Source of the DNA: an uncultured Eubacteriales bacterium | Lineage (GTDB): Bacteria > Bacillota > Clostridia > Christensenellales > Aristaeellaceae | Assembly (NCBI GenBank): GCA_902793325.1 | Contig: CADBCY010000025.1 | Span: forward strand, 1-64,000 | Direction: 5' to 3' | Length of the DNA: 64,000 nt | In this document: positions 52,781 through 60,729 of the stretch, in pieces | How positions within the stretch are numbered: position 1 is the stretch's first letter | Layout of the letters: every line of letters begins with the position of its first letter | Notes under the pieces: generated by a model | Databases searched by the model: none | Told to the model about the DNA's origin: nothing | The model's input: only the letters and a program-made list of their open reading frames with translations | Translations under genes and position numbers: made by a program

Positions 52781-53728
52781 TTATTCCGCGGTCTCCACGG
52801 TGATGCCCTTCTCGGCGAAGTACTTGGCCGCACCGGCGTGGTAGGGCAGGCCGCAGGTGGAGGCGTACTCGAGATCGAGCTCGGCGCCCTTGGCGTGGGC
52901 CTCGGTGATGGCGTCCTTGTTCTCGAAGATGGTGGAGACGATGGCGTAGGCCTCGTCCTCGGTCACGTCCTCGTTGGCGATGATGGTGGCCTTGATGCCC
53001 ACGGTCACGCAATCCTCGTCGATGCCGTCATAGGTGCCGGCGGGGATGATGCTCTTGGCGTAGGCGGAGGAGATCTCCTGGAGCTTGGCCACGTGCTCGT
53101 CGTCCAGGCTCACCAGGTAGGCGCCCTTGGTGGTGCACAGGTCGGTGACGGCGGGGGTGGGCGCGCCGGCCACGACGAACGCGGCGTCGATCTTGCCGTC
53201 CTTCAGGGCCTCGGCGGAGTCGCCAAAGCTCAGGTACTGGGGGTTGATGTCCGCCTCGGTCATGTCATAGGCGGCGAAGAAGTCCATGGCGTTGAAGTAC
53301 ACGCCGGAGCCCTGGGAGCCGATGGACACGTTCTTGCCCTTCAGGTCCTCCACGGACTTGATGTCGGGGTTGCAGGTGACGAGCTGCACGGTCTCGGTGT
53401 ACAGCGCGCACAGCGCGGTGAAGGACTCGATGGGGTTGCCCTCGTACTGCTCGAAGCGGATGCCGTTGTAGGCATAGGAAGCGACGTCGTTCTGCACGAA
53501 GCCCAGCTGCGCGTCGCCGATGTCCAGCAGGTCGATGTTGGCGGCGGAGCCGTTGCCCGCCACGGCGGTCACGGTCACGTCGGAGTTGTTGGTGATGTAC
53601 TGGGCCAGCACGTTGCCGTAGGCGTAGTAGGTGCCGGAGGTGCCGCCGGTGGTAAAGGTGAGCTCGGCCAGGGCGCTGCAGGAGAACACCAGCAGCATGG
53701 CGACGATCAGGGCTACGATTTTCTTCAT
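52781..53728 (-). CDS. TRAP transporter TAXI-family solute receptor
   Basis: 315 aa from ATG 53728 with SD GAGGAAAG. Signal peptide MKKIVALIVAMLLVFSCSALA, with Cys17 possibly a lipobox (VFSC is not a clear one). Mature protein begins LTFTTGGTSGTYYAYG, the TAXI signature, then AGNGSAANIDLLDIGDAQLGFVQND and KNVSIGSQGSGVYFNA. Binds the substrate outside the membrane for the permease downstream. Confidence 0.95.
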   Translation of the reverse strand: MKKIVALIVAMLLVFSCSALAELTFTTGGTSGTYYAYGNVLAQYITNNSDVTVTAVAGNGSAANIDLLDIGDAQLGFVQNDVASYAYNGIRFEQYEGNPIESFTALCALYTETVQLVTCNPDIKSVEDLKGKNVSIGSQGSGVYFNAMDFFAAYDMTEADINPQYLSFGDSAEALKDGKIDAAFVVAGAPTPAVTDLCTTKGAYLVSLDDEHVAKLQEISSAYAKSIIPAGTYDGIDEDCVTVGIKATIIANEDVTEDEAYAIVSTIFENKDAITEAHAKGAELDLEYASTCGLPYHAGAAKYFAEKGITVETAE

Positions 53729-53780
53729 GGGTCTTTCCTCCAAATCTCTCCGGCGGACAAGCCGCCGGGCCTATGTCCAC

Positions 53781-53809
53781 ATTATACAATAATCGGCCCC
53801 CGATTGCAA
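53781..53809 (-). promoter_or_regulatory. promoter of the TRAP-TAXI operon
   Basis: On the minus strand TTGCAA (53804-53809), 17-nt spacer and TATAAT (53781-53786). About 50 nt of leader before the TAXI start. Confidence 0.8.
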
Positions 53810-54031
53810 TAGAACCCTGCCTGTCGAAATGTTAATAATTGCATTTTATCCGCTCAGCGGGGTTGAATCCCGCGTTTTTGCATAATTCCGCCAAATGAAA
53901 TGCTGAATCCGCGCGCGGATTTACGCATAAATATGCAGAATATACACGAAACATGCGCGCGTTATGCAGCTTCGGCCGCGGCGCATAGCGCGGGCGCGTT
54001 CGGGGCAAAATGACATCGGGAGGTGAGAACG
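53810..54031. other. intergenic region before the spore-coat genes
   Basis: AT-rich at the left (53820-53870), with a GCGCGCGGATTTACGCATAAATATGC stretch shortened here as GCGCGGATTTACGCATAAAT. It should hold a sporulation-type promoter for the next genes, but no consensus could be assigned with confidence. Confidence 0.4.
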
Positions 54032-54205
54032 ATGAGCCCGAAGGAGTTGCAGTACGTGGAGGACGCGCTGGGACACGAGCAGTTTCTGCTGAACCAGTGC
54101 CGTCAGTCGGCGTCGGCGCTGACCGACCCGGAGCTGAAGAACGTCGTCAACCAGCTGGTGCAGAAGCACCAGGAGTTGTTCGACCGTTTCTTCCGGCTGG
54201 TGTGA
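54032..54205 (+). CDS. small spore-coat-associated protein, CotF-like
   Basis: 57 aa from ATG 54032 with SD GGAGGTG. The sequence MSPKELQYVEDALGHEQFLL and LVQKHQELFDRFFRLV is a two-helix pattern found in small coat proteins next to CotF genes in Clostridia. No signal peptide. It precedes a CotF-like gene by 41 nt. Role in the spore coat is inferred from family and pairing. Confidence 0.7.
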   Translation: MSPKELQYVEDALGHEQFLLNQCRQSASALTDPELKNVVNQLVQKHQELFDRFFRLV

Positions 54206-54246
54206 GCATGATTTCCAATTATTCCATTCGCGGGGAGGGAAGAGCG

Positions 54247-54495
54247 ATGAACGATCAGCAGATCATGGAGGACATCCTGATGACCACCAAGGGCGTGTGC
54301 GACCTGTATATGCACGGTACCATCGAGTCCGCGACGCCGCGGACCCGCCAGACCTTTGACAGCGCCCTGAGCGACAGCCTGTGCATGCAGGACGACATCT
54401 ACCAGAAGATGAGCCAGAAGGGCTGGTACCAGACCCAGCAGGCCCAGCAGCAGCAGATCGACCAGGTGCGCGGCAAGTTCGCGGGCAAGGCCTGA
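54247..54495 (+). CDS. spore coat protein, CotF family
   Basis: 82 aa from ATG 54247 with SD GGAGGG. It fits Coat_F (PF07875): QQIMEDILMTTKGVCDLYMHGTIES, then AFDSAL-like TFDSALSDSLCMQDDIYQKM and a C-terminal MSQKGWYQTQQAQQQQI. Supports an endospore-forming host or ancestor. Followed by a strong terminator. Confidence 0.88.
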   Translation: MNDQQIMEDILMTTKGVCDLYMHGTIESATPRTRQTFDSALSDSLCMQDDIYQKMSQKGWYQTQQAQQQQIDQVRGKFAGKA

Positions 54496-54515
54496 GCGAG
54501 CGGGAAAGACAGGCA

Positions 54516-54550
54516 GGGGAAACCGATCTGAGCATCGGTTCCCCTTTTTT
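54516..54550 (+). terminator. terminator of the coat-protein pair
   Basis: GGGGAAACCGAT pairs with ATCGGTTCCCC (one bulged A) around CTGAGC, followed by TTTTTT. Confidence 0.9.
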
Positions 54551-54635
54551 GTGCGCCGGCGCGCTTTTTAACGCCCGTTTTGGCGTCAAATTGCGCGGAT
54601 TGGGGCGCTTTGCCCAAAACCTTAACAAAGAAGCC

Positions 54636-54664
54636 TTTTCAAGCCAAAGAATATATCGTATAAT
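54636..54664 (+). promoter_or_regulatory. promoter of pta
   Basis: A perfect TATAAT (54659-54664) with a weaker TTTTCA at 17-nt spacing (54636-54641), about 55 nt before the start. Confidence 0.6.
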
Positions 54665-54723
54665 AGTAGAGATGAAATACAATCCCGCGCCCGGCGGGCC
54701 GGGAGATAAGTGGAGGGAAAACC

Positions 54724-55683
54724 ATGGCAATTATCGATAAGATCAAGGCGAAGGCGAAGAGCGACGTGAAGCACATCGTGCTGCCCGAGGGCGAGGAGAT
54801 CCGCAACGTACAGGCGGCGGTCATGATCCGCGACCAGGGCCTGGCGAAGCTGACCCTGCTGGGCAACCCCGACAAGGTGAAGGAGGTCGCCGCGGGCGCG
54901 GACCTGACCGGCATCGACATCATCGACCCCGCCGCCAGCCCCAAGGCCGCCCTGTACGCCGCCACGCTGTATGACCTGCGCAAGGCCAAGGGCATGACCG
55001 AGGAAGAGGCCGCCCGCAAGGTCGCCGATCCCATGTACTTCGGCATCATGATGGTCAAGCTGGGCGACGCCGACGGCCTGGTGTCCGGCGCGATCCATTC
55101 CACCGGCGACATGCTGCGCCCCGCGCTGCAGGTCATCAAGTCCAAGCCCGGCATCAAGACCGTGTCCTCCTGCTTCCTGATGGAGTGCCCGGACAAGTCC
55201 TACGGCGACAACGGCGTGCTGATCTTCGCGGACTGCGCCGTGAACATCGAGCCCGACGCCGAGCAGCTGGCGAACATCGCCCTGGGCGCGGCCGATTCCG
55301 CCCGCTCCCTGGCCGGCATGGAGCCCCGCGTGGCCATGCTGAGCTTCTCCGTGACCAAGGTGCAGGAAGCCACCCGCATCGCCAAGGAGATGGCCCCCGA
55401 CCTGGCGCTGGACGGCGAGCTGCAGCTCGACGCCGCGCTGGTGGAGAAGGTCGGCCAGCTGAAGGCGCCCGGCAGCACCGTGGCGGGCCACGCCAACACC
55501 CTGGTGTTCCCCGACCTGGGCGCGGGCAACATCGGCTACAAGCTGGTGCAGCGCCTCGCGGGCGCCGAGGCCTACGGCCCCATCCTGCAGGGCATCGCCA
55601 AGCCGTGCAACGACCTGTCCCGCGGCTGCTCCGCCGAGGACATCGTGGCCACCGTCGCGATCACCGCCTGCCAGGCGCAGTAA
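54724..55683 (+). CDS. pta: phosphate acetyltransferase
   Basis: 319 aa with SD GTGGAGGG. Core sequence matches PTA_PTB: IVLPEGEEIRNVQAAVMIRDQGLAKLTLLGN, DPMYFGIMMVKLGDADGLVSGA (VADPMYFG), SCFLMECPDKSYGDNGVLIFADCAVN and KAPGSTVAGHANTLVFPDL. Converts acetyl-CoA to acetyl phosphate. Stands directly before ackA, giving ATP formation with acetate release. Slightly shorter than average. Confidence 0.96.
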   Translation: MAIIDKIKAKAKSDVKHIVLPEGEEIRNVQAAVMIRDQGLAKLTLLGNPDKVKEVAAGADLTGIDIIDPAASPKAALYAATLYDLRKAKGMTEEEAARKVADPMYFGIMMVKLGDADGLVSGAIHSTGDMLRPALQVIKSKPGIKTVSSCFLMECPDKSYGDNGVLIFADCAVNIEPDAEQLANIALGAADSARSLAGMEPRVAMLSFSVTKVQEATRIAKEMAPDLALDGELQLDAALVEKVGQLKAPGSTVAGHANTLVFPDLGAGNIGYKLVQRLAGAEAYGPILQGIAKPCNDLSRGCSAEDIVATVAITACQAQ

Positions 55684-55927
55684 TGGATTTGGCGGGGGAA
55701 CTGCTTCCCCCGCCAAGACCACCCCTTTGGCAGATTTTGCTTGAGTTTTTCTGCGAAAAACATCTGGCCGCAAAATCTGTAAGGTTGGCATTTTTCATCC
55801 GGCAAATGGGATTTGCCTTCTGAAAAATGACCGCCCATTCCGGCGTACACGCCGCCGGAATGGATTGAAGTCGGGGCGCTGACGCCCCCGACACCCCCGT
55901 TGAATTTGCTTACAGGAGTGTTGCGAT
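55684..55927 (+). other. structured pta-ackA spacer
   Basis: A 244-bp gap with two strong hairpins: TGGCGGGGGAA/TTCCCCCGCCA (about 55688-55713) and CCATTCCGGCG/CGCCGGAATGG (about 55838-55863). The first may act as a partial terminator or mRNA stabiliser. No gene is seen. Confidence 0.55.
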
Positions 55928-57181
55928 ATGAAAATTTTGGTTATCAACGCCGGTTCCTCCTCCCTGAAGTTCCAGCTCATCGACATGGACAACCAGGAAG
56001 TCATCGCCAAGGGCCTGGTGGAGCGCATCGGCACCGTCGATCCCACCACCGACCTGACCTACAGCTGGGGCGACAGGAAGCTCAAGGAGATCCAGCTGAA
56101 GAAGGCCGCCGACCACGCTGAGGCCATGGCCTTCGTGCTGGACGTGCTGCAGGGCAAGGACCGTACCGACCTGGAGGTCGCGCCCGACGACGCCAGGGGC
56201 CACCTGAAGGGCACCGGCGTCATCCGCGACCTGAAGGACATCGGCGCGGTCGGCCATCGCGTGCTGCACGGCGGCGAGAAGTTCACCGCTTCCTGCCTCA
56301 TCGACGACGCCTGCATCAAGGCCATCGAGGAGAACATCCCCCTGGGCCCGCTGCACAACCCCGCCAACCTGATGGGCATTCGCGCCTGCCAGAAGGTGCT
56401 GCCGGACGTGCCGCAGGTGGCCGTGTTCGACACCGCCTTCCACCAGACCATGCCCCCCAAGGCGTACCGCTACGCCATCCCCACGGAGTACTACACCGAC
56501 CTGCACATCCGCAAGTACGGCTTCCACGGCACCTCCCACCGCTACATCGCGGGCCGCGCCACCGAGCTGCTGAAGCTCCCCCGGAACAGCCGCATCATCA
56601 TCTGCCACCTGGGCAACGGCTCCTCGCTGTCGGCCTGCGTGGACGGCAAGTGCGTGGATACCACCATGGGCATCACCCCGCTGGACGGCCTGGTGATGGG
56701 CACCCGCTGCGGCACCCTGGACCCCGCCGTGGTCGAGTTCATCTGCAACCGCAGGAACATGACCCCCACCGAGGTTTTGACCATGATGAACAAGAAGAGC
56801 GGCCTGCTGGGCCTGACCGGCTCTTCCGACATGCGCGACGTGACCGCCCGCTATGACGCCGGCGAGCCCGAGGCCACCCTGGCCATCGAGATGTGGAGCT
56901 ACGTGCTGAAGAAGTACATCGGTTCCTTCGCGGCGGCGATGGGCGGCGTGGACGCCATCATCTTCACCGCCGGCATCGGCGAGAACCACGTGCGCGCCCG
57001 CGAGTGGGCCGTCGAGGGCCTGGAGTTCATGGGCATCAAGGTCGACCACGAGAAGAACGCCGCCGCCCGCGGCGAGGCGAAGATCTCCGCCGACGACAGC
57101 AAGGTGCAGGTCTGGGTCATCCCCACCAACGAGGAGCTCGCCATCGCGCTGGATACCCTGGAGCTCTCCACAAAAAAATAA
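55928..57181 (+). CDS. ackA: acetate kinase
   Basis: 417 aa: MKILVINAGSSSLKFQLIDM, AVGHRVLHGGEKF, FHGTSHRYIAGRA, ICHLGNGSSLSA and DTTMGITPLDGLVMGTRCGTLDP are all family signatures, including the catalytic Asp/His/Arg regions. Transfers phosphate from acetyl phosphate to ADP. SD AGGAGTG. Length is slightly above the usual 400 aa. Confidence 0.97.
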   Translation: MKILVINAGSSSLKFQLIDMDNQEVIAKGLVERIGTVDPTTDLTYSWGDRKLKEIQLKKAADHAEAMAFVLDVLQGKDRTDLEVAPDDARGHLKGTGVIRDLKDIGAVGHRVLHGGEKFTASCLIDDACIKAIEENIPLGPLHNPANLMGIRACQKVLPDVPQVAVFDTAFHQTMPPKAYRYAIPTEYYTDLHIRKYGFHGTSHRYIAGRATELLKLPRNSRIIICHLGNGSSLSACVDGKCVDTTMGITPLDGLVMGTRCGTLDPAVVEFICNRRNMTPTEVLTMMNKKSGLLGLTGSSDMRDVTARYDAGEPEATLAIEMWSYVLKKYIGSFAAAMGGVDAIIFTAGIGENHVRAREWAVEGLEFMGIKVDHEKNAAARGEAKISADDSKVQVWVIPTNEELAIALDTLELSTKK

Positions 57182-57292
57182 CTTTACAAATAAGGGGCAA
57201 GCGGTTATAATAGGTCAGGTTGGGGAGGCTGTGCTTCCCCGGGCCGCTTGCGCCCGCCGGTGATCCCGGCAAACCATCAGGAGGTCAGTGGA

Positions 57293-57811
57293 TTGGCAGA
57301 AGCGCTGAACGTATCCCAGGCACTCAGGAATCCCGGCCAGCTGTTCCCCTTCGAGGCGCGCGTGACGCTCCCCGGCATGGAGATTTTCAGCGACACCGTG
57401 TTCCTGGAGGACGTGCGGGCGGAGGGCGAGTTCCTCGCCACCGACGACGGCCGGATCAGCGTGAAGGCCACGGCCCGCGCCGACGCGCGCGCGCACTGCT
57501 CCAGGTGTCTGGAGGAGGTCGTGACGCCCGTGGAGGCGCAGGTGGACGCGCTGTACAGCCGCGTGCCCGACCCCGACGACCCCGATTTGTACGGCTTTGA
57601 GGGCTATGCCCTGGACCTGACCGACGCGGTCAGGGACGCGCTGGTGCTGGAGTTGCCGATGCGCTTCCTCTGCAAGCCGGACTGCAAGGGACTTTGTCCC
57701 ACCTGCGGCGCCAACCTCAACAGGGTTGCCTGCACATGCCAGGAGGGTGGCAATACCACAAACCCCTTTTCGGCATTAAAGAATATTGTGTTGAATCACG
57801 AGGAGGTGTAA
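57293..57811 (+). CDS. yceD: YceD family protein (DUF177)
   Basis: 172 aa from TTG 57293 with SD AGGAGG. The C-terminal part shows paired cysteines in KPDCKGLCPTCGANLNRVACTC and an upstream CSRCLEEV, the pattern of the YceD/DUF177 family that is almost always encoded just before rpmF. Involved in 23S rRNA maturation in other species. Followed after 2 nt by rpmF. Confidence 0.92.
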   Translation: MAEALNVSQALRNPGQLFPFEARVTLPGMEIFSDTVFLEDVRAEGEFLATDDGRISVKATARADARAHCSRCLEEVVTPVEAQVDALYSRVPDPDDPDLYGFEGYALDLTDAVRDALVLELPMRFLCKPDCKGLCPTCGANLNRVACTCQEGGNTTNPFSALKNIVLNHEEV

Positions 57812-57813
57812 AT

Positions 57814-58002
57814 ATGGCCACTCCCAAGGGAAAAGTCTCCAAGGCTCGTCGCAATTCGCGTCGCAGCGCGCATTGGAAGCTGTCCGCGCCGGGCATCGTC
57901 AAGTGCCCCCGCTGCAACAAGATGAAGCTCAGCCACCGCGTGTGCAAGTTCTGCGGCTACTACGATGGTCAGGAGATCATCAAGGTTGAAGCCGCGAAGT
58001 AA
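57814..58002 (+). CDS. rpmF: 50S ribosomal protein bL32
   Basis: 62 aa: ATPKGKVSKARRNSRRSAHWKL at the N-terminus (start given as MATPKGK), then a zinc ribbon CPRCNKMKLSHRVCKFCGYY. SD AGGAGGTG lies inside the yceD stop region. Exit of the yceD-rpmF unit is at the hairpin beginning 58020. Confidence 0.97.
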   Translation: MATPKGKVSKARRNSRRSAHWKLSAPGIVKCPRCNKMKLSHRVCKFCGYYDGQEIIKVEAAK

Positions 58003-58019
58003 GCTTCGATCAAATGAAG

Positions 58020-58046
58020 GCCCGTTCGCTATGCGAACGGGCTTTC
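58020..58046 (+). terminator. terminator of yceD-rpmF
   Basis: GCCCGTTCGC and GCGAACGGGC form a perfect 10-bp stem around TAT with a TTTC tail. An identical hairpin recurs at 58245-58271. Confidence 0.75.
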
Positions 58047-58271
58047 AAAGCGTCGATAAAGGCCGCAACCGCGGAGATTCCTTGATATACCGCTGACGCG
58101 GTAGGAATCTCCGCTTGCTGCGTCAGGCCGCCCTGCGGATTTGGTCACTTACGTCATGGTAAGCTCCCGCATCCGCAGGACGGCCTTCCTTGCCTTGCAA
58201 CCTCTCTCGCCCCTTTGCAGCATGTCGACTTCGTCGACATGCTGAAGCCCGTTCGCTATGCGAACGGGCTT
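58020..58271. repeat. hairpin cluster with repeated stem-loops
   Basis: Five stem-loops in 250 bp: 58020-58042 (GCCCGTTCGC arms), 58071-58114 (GCGGAGATTCC/GGAATCTCCGC with an inner TACCGC/GCGGTA), about 58127-58188 (GGCCGCCCTGCGGAT arms, one mismatch), 58219-58243 (AGCATGTCGAC/GTCGACATGCT) and 58245-58271 (same as the first). Parts recur elsewhere: GCATGTCGACTTCGTCG at about 48081 and the GCGGAG stem near 26950. Confidence 0.75.
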
Positions 58272-58292
58272 CTTTTCATACCGAAAGAGGCA

Positions 58293-59078
58293 TTAATCCT
58301 CCTGGCGGCGGATGAAGGCGATGCAGGCGTCGATCCAGCCGCGCACATCCGGGGAATCCTCCGCCAGGCCGAGGCCGTGGGGACCGTCGGGGTAGATGTG
58401 CAGCTCGAAGGGCACGCCGGCGCGGGACAGCGCCGAGGCCAGCAGCAGGCTGTTCTCCACCGGTACCAGCTCGTCGTTGGCGGTGTGCCAGATGAAGGCG
58501 GGCGGGGTGGCGGGGGTCACGTTCAGCTCCGTGGAGAAGAAGCGCTCCAGGTCGTGCCGGTCGGGCGCGCCCACCAGCGCCAGGCAACTGTCGTAGTGGG
58601 GGTACTGCGTAAAGCTGACCACGGGGTAGCAGGGCACGAAGAAGTCCGGGCGCGAGGAAAGCCGCTCCAGCGGGTCCGCCGCGCCGGGATCGCCCGCGTC
58701 CCAGTGGGTGGCGGCGGTGCAGGCCAGGTGCCCGCCCGCGGAAAAGCCCAGTATGCCCACCCGCGCGTAGCCCAGCGCGCGCACGATGCGGAGGGCGCGC
58801 AGGGCGTCGCCCAGCGGCGCGAGCGCATGACAGGGGTGCACCCGGTAGTCCAGCACATAGGCCGCGATGCCGCCGCGGTTCAGCGCCTCGGCCACGGGGC
58901 CGCCCTCGTGCTCGGCCTTCATGCGGTAGCCGCCGCCGGGGCAGACCACCATGGCGGTCGTCGCGCCGTCGACGGGGTAGGCCTCCAGCGAAGGCTGCGG
59001 CTGGCCGGGCGACTGCTCGGCAAAGGGCGCCTCGCCGGGCCACAGGGGCCGCTTCTCGCGCGCGTTCACGGCGATCAC
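58293..59078 (-). CDS. alpha/beta-hydrolase esterase
   Basis: 261 aa from GTG 59078, overlapping the preceding gene (GTGA). Catalytic triad is visible: nucleophile Ser in GFSAGGH, Asp in HTANDELVPVE and His in GPHGLGL, with oxyanion motif CPGGGYRMKAEHEG (HGGG-like). Such small BD-FAE/acetylxylan-esterase-like enzymes remove acyl groups from carbohydrates or small esters. No signal peptide, so cytoplasmic. Last gene of a five-gene leftward operon. Confidence 0.9.
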   Translation of the reverse strand: MIAVNAREKRPLWPGEAPFAEQSPGQPQPSLEAYPVDGATTAMVVCPGGGYRMKAEHEGGPVAEALNRGGIAAYVLDYRVHPCHALAPLGDALRALRIVRALGYARVGILGFSAGGHLACTAATHWDAGDPGAADPLERLSSRPDFFVPCYPVVSFTQYPHYDSCLALVGAPDRHDLERFFSTELNVTPATPPAFIWHTANDELVPVENSLLLASALSRAGVPFELHIYPDGPHGLGLAEDSPDVRGWIDACIAFIRRQED

Positions 59079-59338
59079 CCCTGCAGGCCACGGGACTGGC
59101 GGTCCATGTCCTCTACGACGATGTCGTAGATTTCGCCCAGGCCGCGGCAGTATTCCAGCAGCTTCCAGGGCTCGTTGGTGTGGTAGTGGATCTTGATGAG
59201 CGTGTCGTCGCCCACGGCCAGCAGGCTGTCGCCCACGAAGTTCTGCGAGATGTACTCGAAGATGGCGTCCTCGTCCAGCCCTTCGCCGTCGATCAGCAGT
59301 TGGGTGTCGTAGCGGAATTCAAGGCTCTGTTCAACCAT
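59075..59338 (-). CDS. small DAK-phosphatase-domain (FakA C-terminal-like) protein
   Basis: 87 aa. It matches only the C-terminal piece of FakA/DhaK-type proteins: FRYDTQLLIDGEGLDEDAIF, GDSLLAVGDDTLIKIHYHTNEPW and the end IYDIVVEDMDRQ. Full FakA has about 550 aa, so this is either a stand-alone module or a relic. The frame is intact, with SD AAAGGAGA and neat spacing, which favours a real small protein. Function unknown; fatty-acid or lipid binding has been suggested for the domain. Confidence 0.75.
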   Translation of the reverse strand: MVEQSLEFRYDTQLLIDGEGLDEDAIFEYISQNFVGDSLLAVGDDTLIKIHYHTNEPWKLLEYCRGLGEIYDIVVEDMDRQSRGLQG

Positions 59339-59369
59339 GACGGTGTTTCTCCTTTGGGTATGGGATGGG

Positions 59370-60164
59370 TCACAGCAGGGGGATCATGTCGGACAGCCGG
59401 TCGAACTTCAGGTCCGGCACGGTGTCCGACGCCGCGAGCATGGCCTCGGTGGTCTCGCCGCTCATCACCAGGATGGACAGCATGCCGCTGCGCAGGCCCG
59501 TCTCGATGTCGGTGTACAGCCGGTCGCCCACCATGGCCAGCTCCTCCGCCCGCAGCCCCGTGCGGCGCAGCGCCGCGTCCACGATGCCGGTGTTGGGCTT
59601 GCCGACGACCAGGTCGGGCCGCCGCCCCGTGGAGGCCTCGATGAAGGCCATGATGGCCCCGATGTCCGGCATGAAGCCGGTCTCGGTGGGGCAGTTGAAG
59701 TCCGGGTGGGTGGCCACGTAGGGCAGGCCCGCGCGCACCAGGTCGCACGCCGCCCACAGCTTGTCGTAGGTGAGCGTGGTGTCGAAGCCGACCACCACCA
59801 TGTCCGGGTGCTCCCGGTCCACGGCGACGCCCGCCTCCCGCAGCTCCTCGGCCAGGAATTCGTTGCCCAGCAGAAAGACGCGCTTCCCCGGATAGCGCTC
59901 GTTCAGGATCGCGGCGGCGGCCTCCCCGGAGGTCAGCACGCGGCTGCGGTCGACGGCGAGGCCCATCCGCCCCAGCTTCTCCACGTAGAACTGGGCGTTG
60001 TGGCTGGAATTGTTGGTGAGGAACAGGAAGTCCCGGCCCGTGGCGCGCACCCGGTCGATGAACGCCAGGCTGCCGGGAATGAGTTCGCCGCCCAGGTAGA
60101 AGGTGCCGTCCATGTCCAGCAGGAAGCAGCGCACGCGGTCGAGGGCATGCTCATTCAAACTCAA
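59370..60164 (-). CDS. HAD-superfamily IIA phosphatase (NagD-like)
   Basis: 264 aa from TTG 60164, which overlaps the xpt end; TTG 60158 is an alternative. HAD motif I FLLDMDGTFYLG, motif II FLTNNSS, motif III region VVGKPNT and motif IV MVGDRLYTDIETG are complete, with the C2 cap of class IIA in between. Dephosphorylates small phosphates such as nucleotides or sugar phosphates. Position after xpt suggests nucleotide metabolism. Confidence 0.92.
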   Translation of the reverse strand: MSLNEHALDRVRCFLLDMDGTFYLGGELIPGSLAFIDRVRATGRDFLFLTNNSSHNAQFYVEKLGRMGLAVDRSRVLTSGEAAAAILNERYPGKRVFLLGNEFLAEELREAGVAVDREHPDMVVVGFDTTLTYDKLWAACDLVRAGLPYVATHPDFNCPTETGFMPDIGAIMAFIEASTGRRPDLVVGKPNTGIVDAALRRTGLRAEELAMVGDRLYTDIETGLRSGMLSILVMSGETTEAMLAASDTVPDLKFDRLSDMIPLL

Positions 60165-60729
60165 TCACACCCTCCGACATGCGTTTCACCGGGGCCAGCG
60201 CCTCCACGCGGTACCCCGCGGCCAGCAGCTTGTCGCGCCCGGCCTGGAACACCTTGGCGATCACCGCGCCCAGGCCCACCGGTATGCCGCCCGCTTCTTC
60301 AATCAGCTTGAAGCCGCCGAAGGCCGCCTCGCCGTTGGCCAGGAAGTCGTCGATCAGCAGCACCCGGTCGCCGGGCAGTATGAAGTCCTTTTTCAGCGTG
60401 AGCTGGTAGGCGAGGTTCTTGGTGAAGGAAAACACCTCGGTCTGCAGGATGCCGTCCCGCAGGATGCTGGAGACGGACTTCTTCATGATGACCATGGGCA
60501 GGTCCATGGCGAGGGCCGTCATGGCCGCCGGGGCGATGCCCGAGGATTCGATGGTGGCGATGCGGGTCACGCCGTCGTCGGCAAAGCGCCGGGCGAACTC
60601 CGCGCCCACCGCCTGCATCAGCTTCACGTCCACCTGGTGATTCAGGAAGGAATCCACCAGCAGCACGTGTTCGTCCAGTGCCCGACCGTCGGAGAGAATG
60701 CGCTGTTTCAGAAGCTCCATGGAGATCAC
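60151..60729 (-). CDS. xpt: xanthine phosphoribosyltransferase
   Basis: 192 aa from GTG 60729, overlapping the CorC stop; ATG 60720 is an alternative. The phosphoribosyl-binding motif VLLIDDFLANGEAAFGG and the purine-site region ATIESSGIAPAAMTAL fit Xpt closely. Converts xanthine with PRPP to XMP. No purine riboswitch is seen upstream, since the gene lies within an operon. Confidence 0.94.
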   Translation of the reverse strand: MISMELLKQRILSDGRALDEHVLLVDSFLNHQVDVKLMQAVGAEFARRFADDGVTRIATIESSGIAPAAMTALAMDLPMVIMKKSVSSILRDGILQTEVFSFTKNLAYQLTLKKDFILPGDRVLLIDDFLANGEAAFGGFKLIEEAGGIPVGLGAVIAKVFQAGRDKLLAAGYRVEALAPVKRMSEGVIEFE

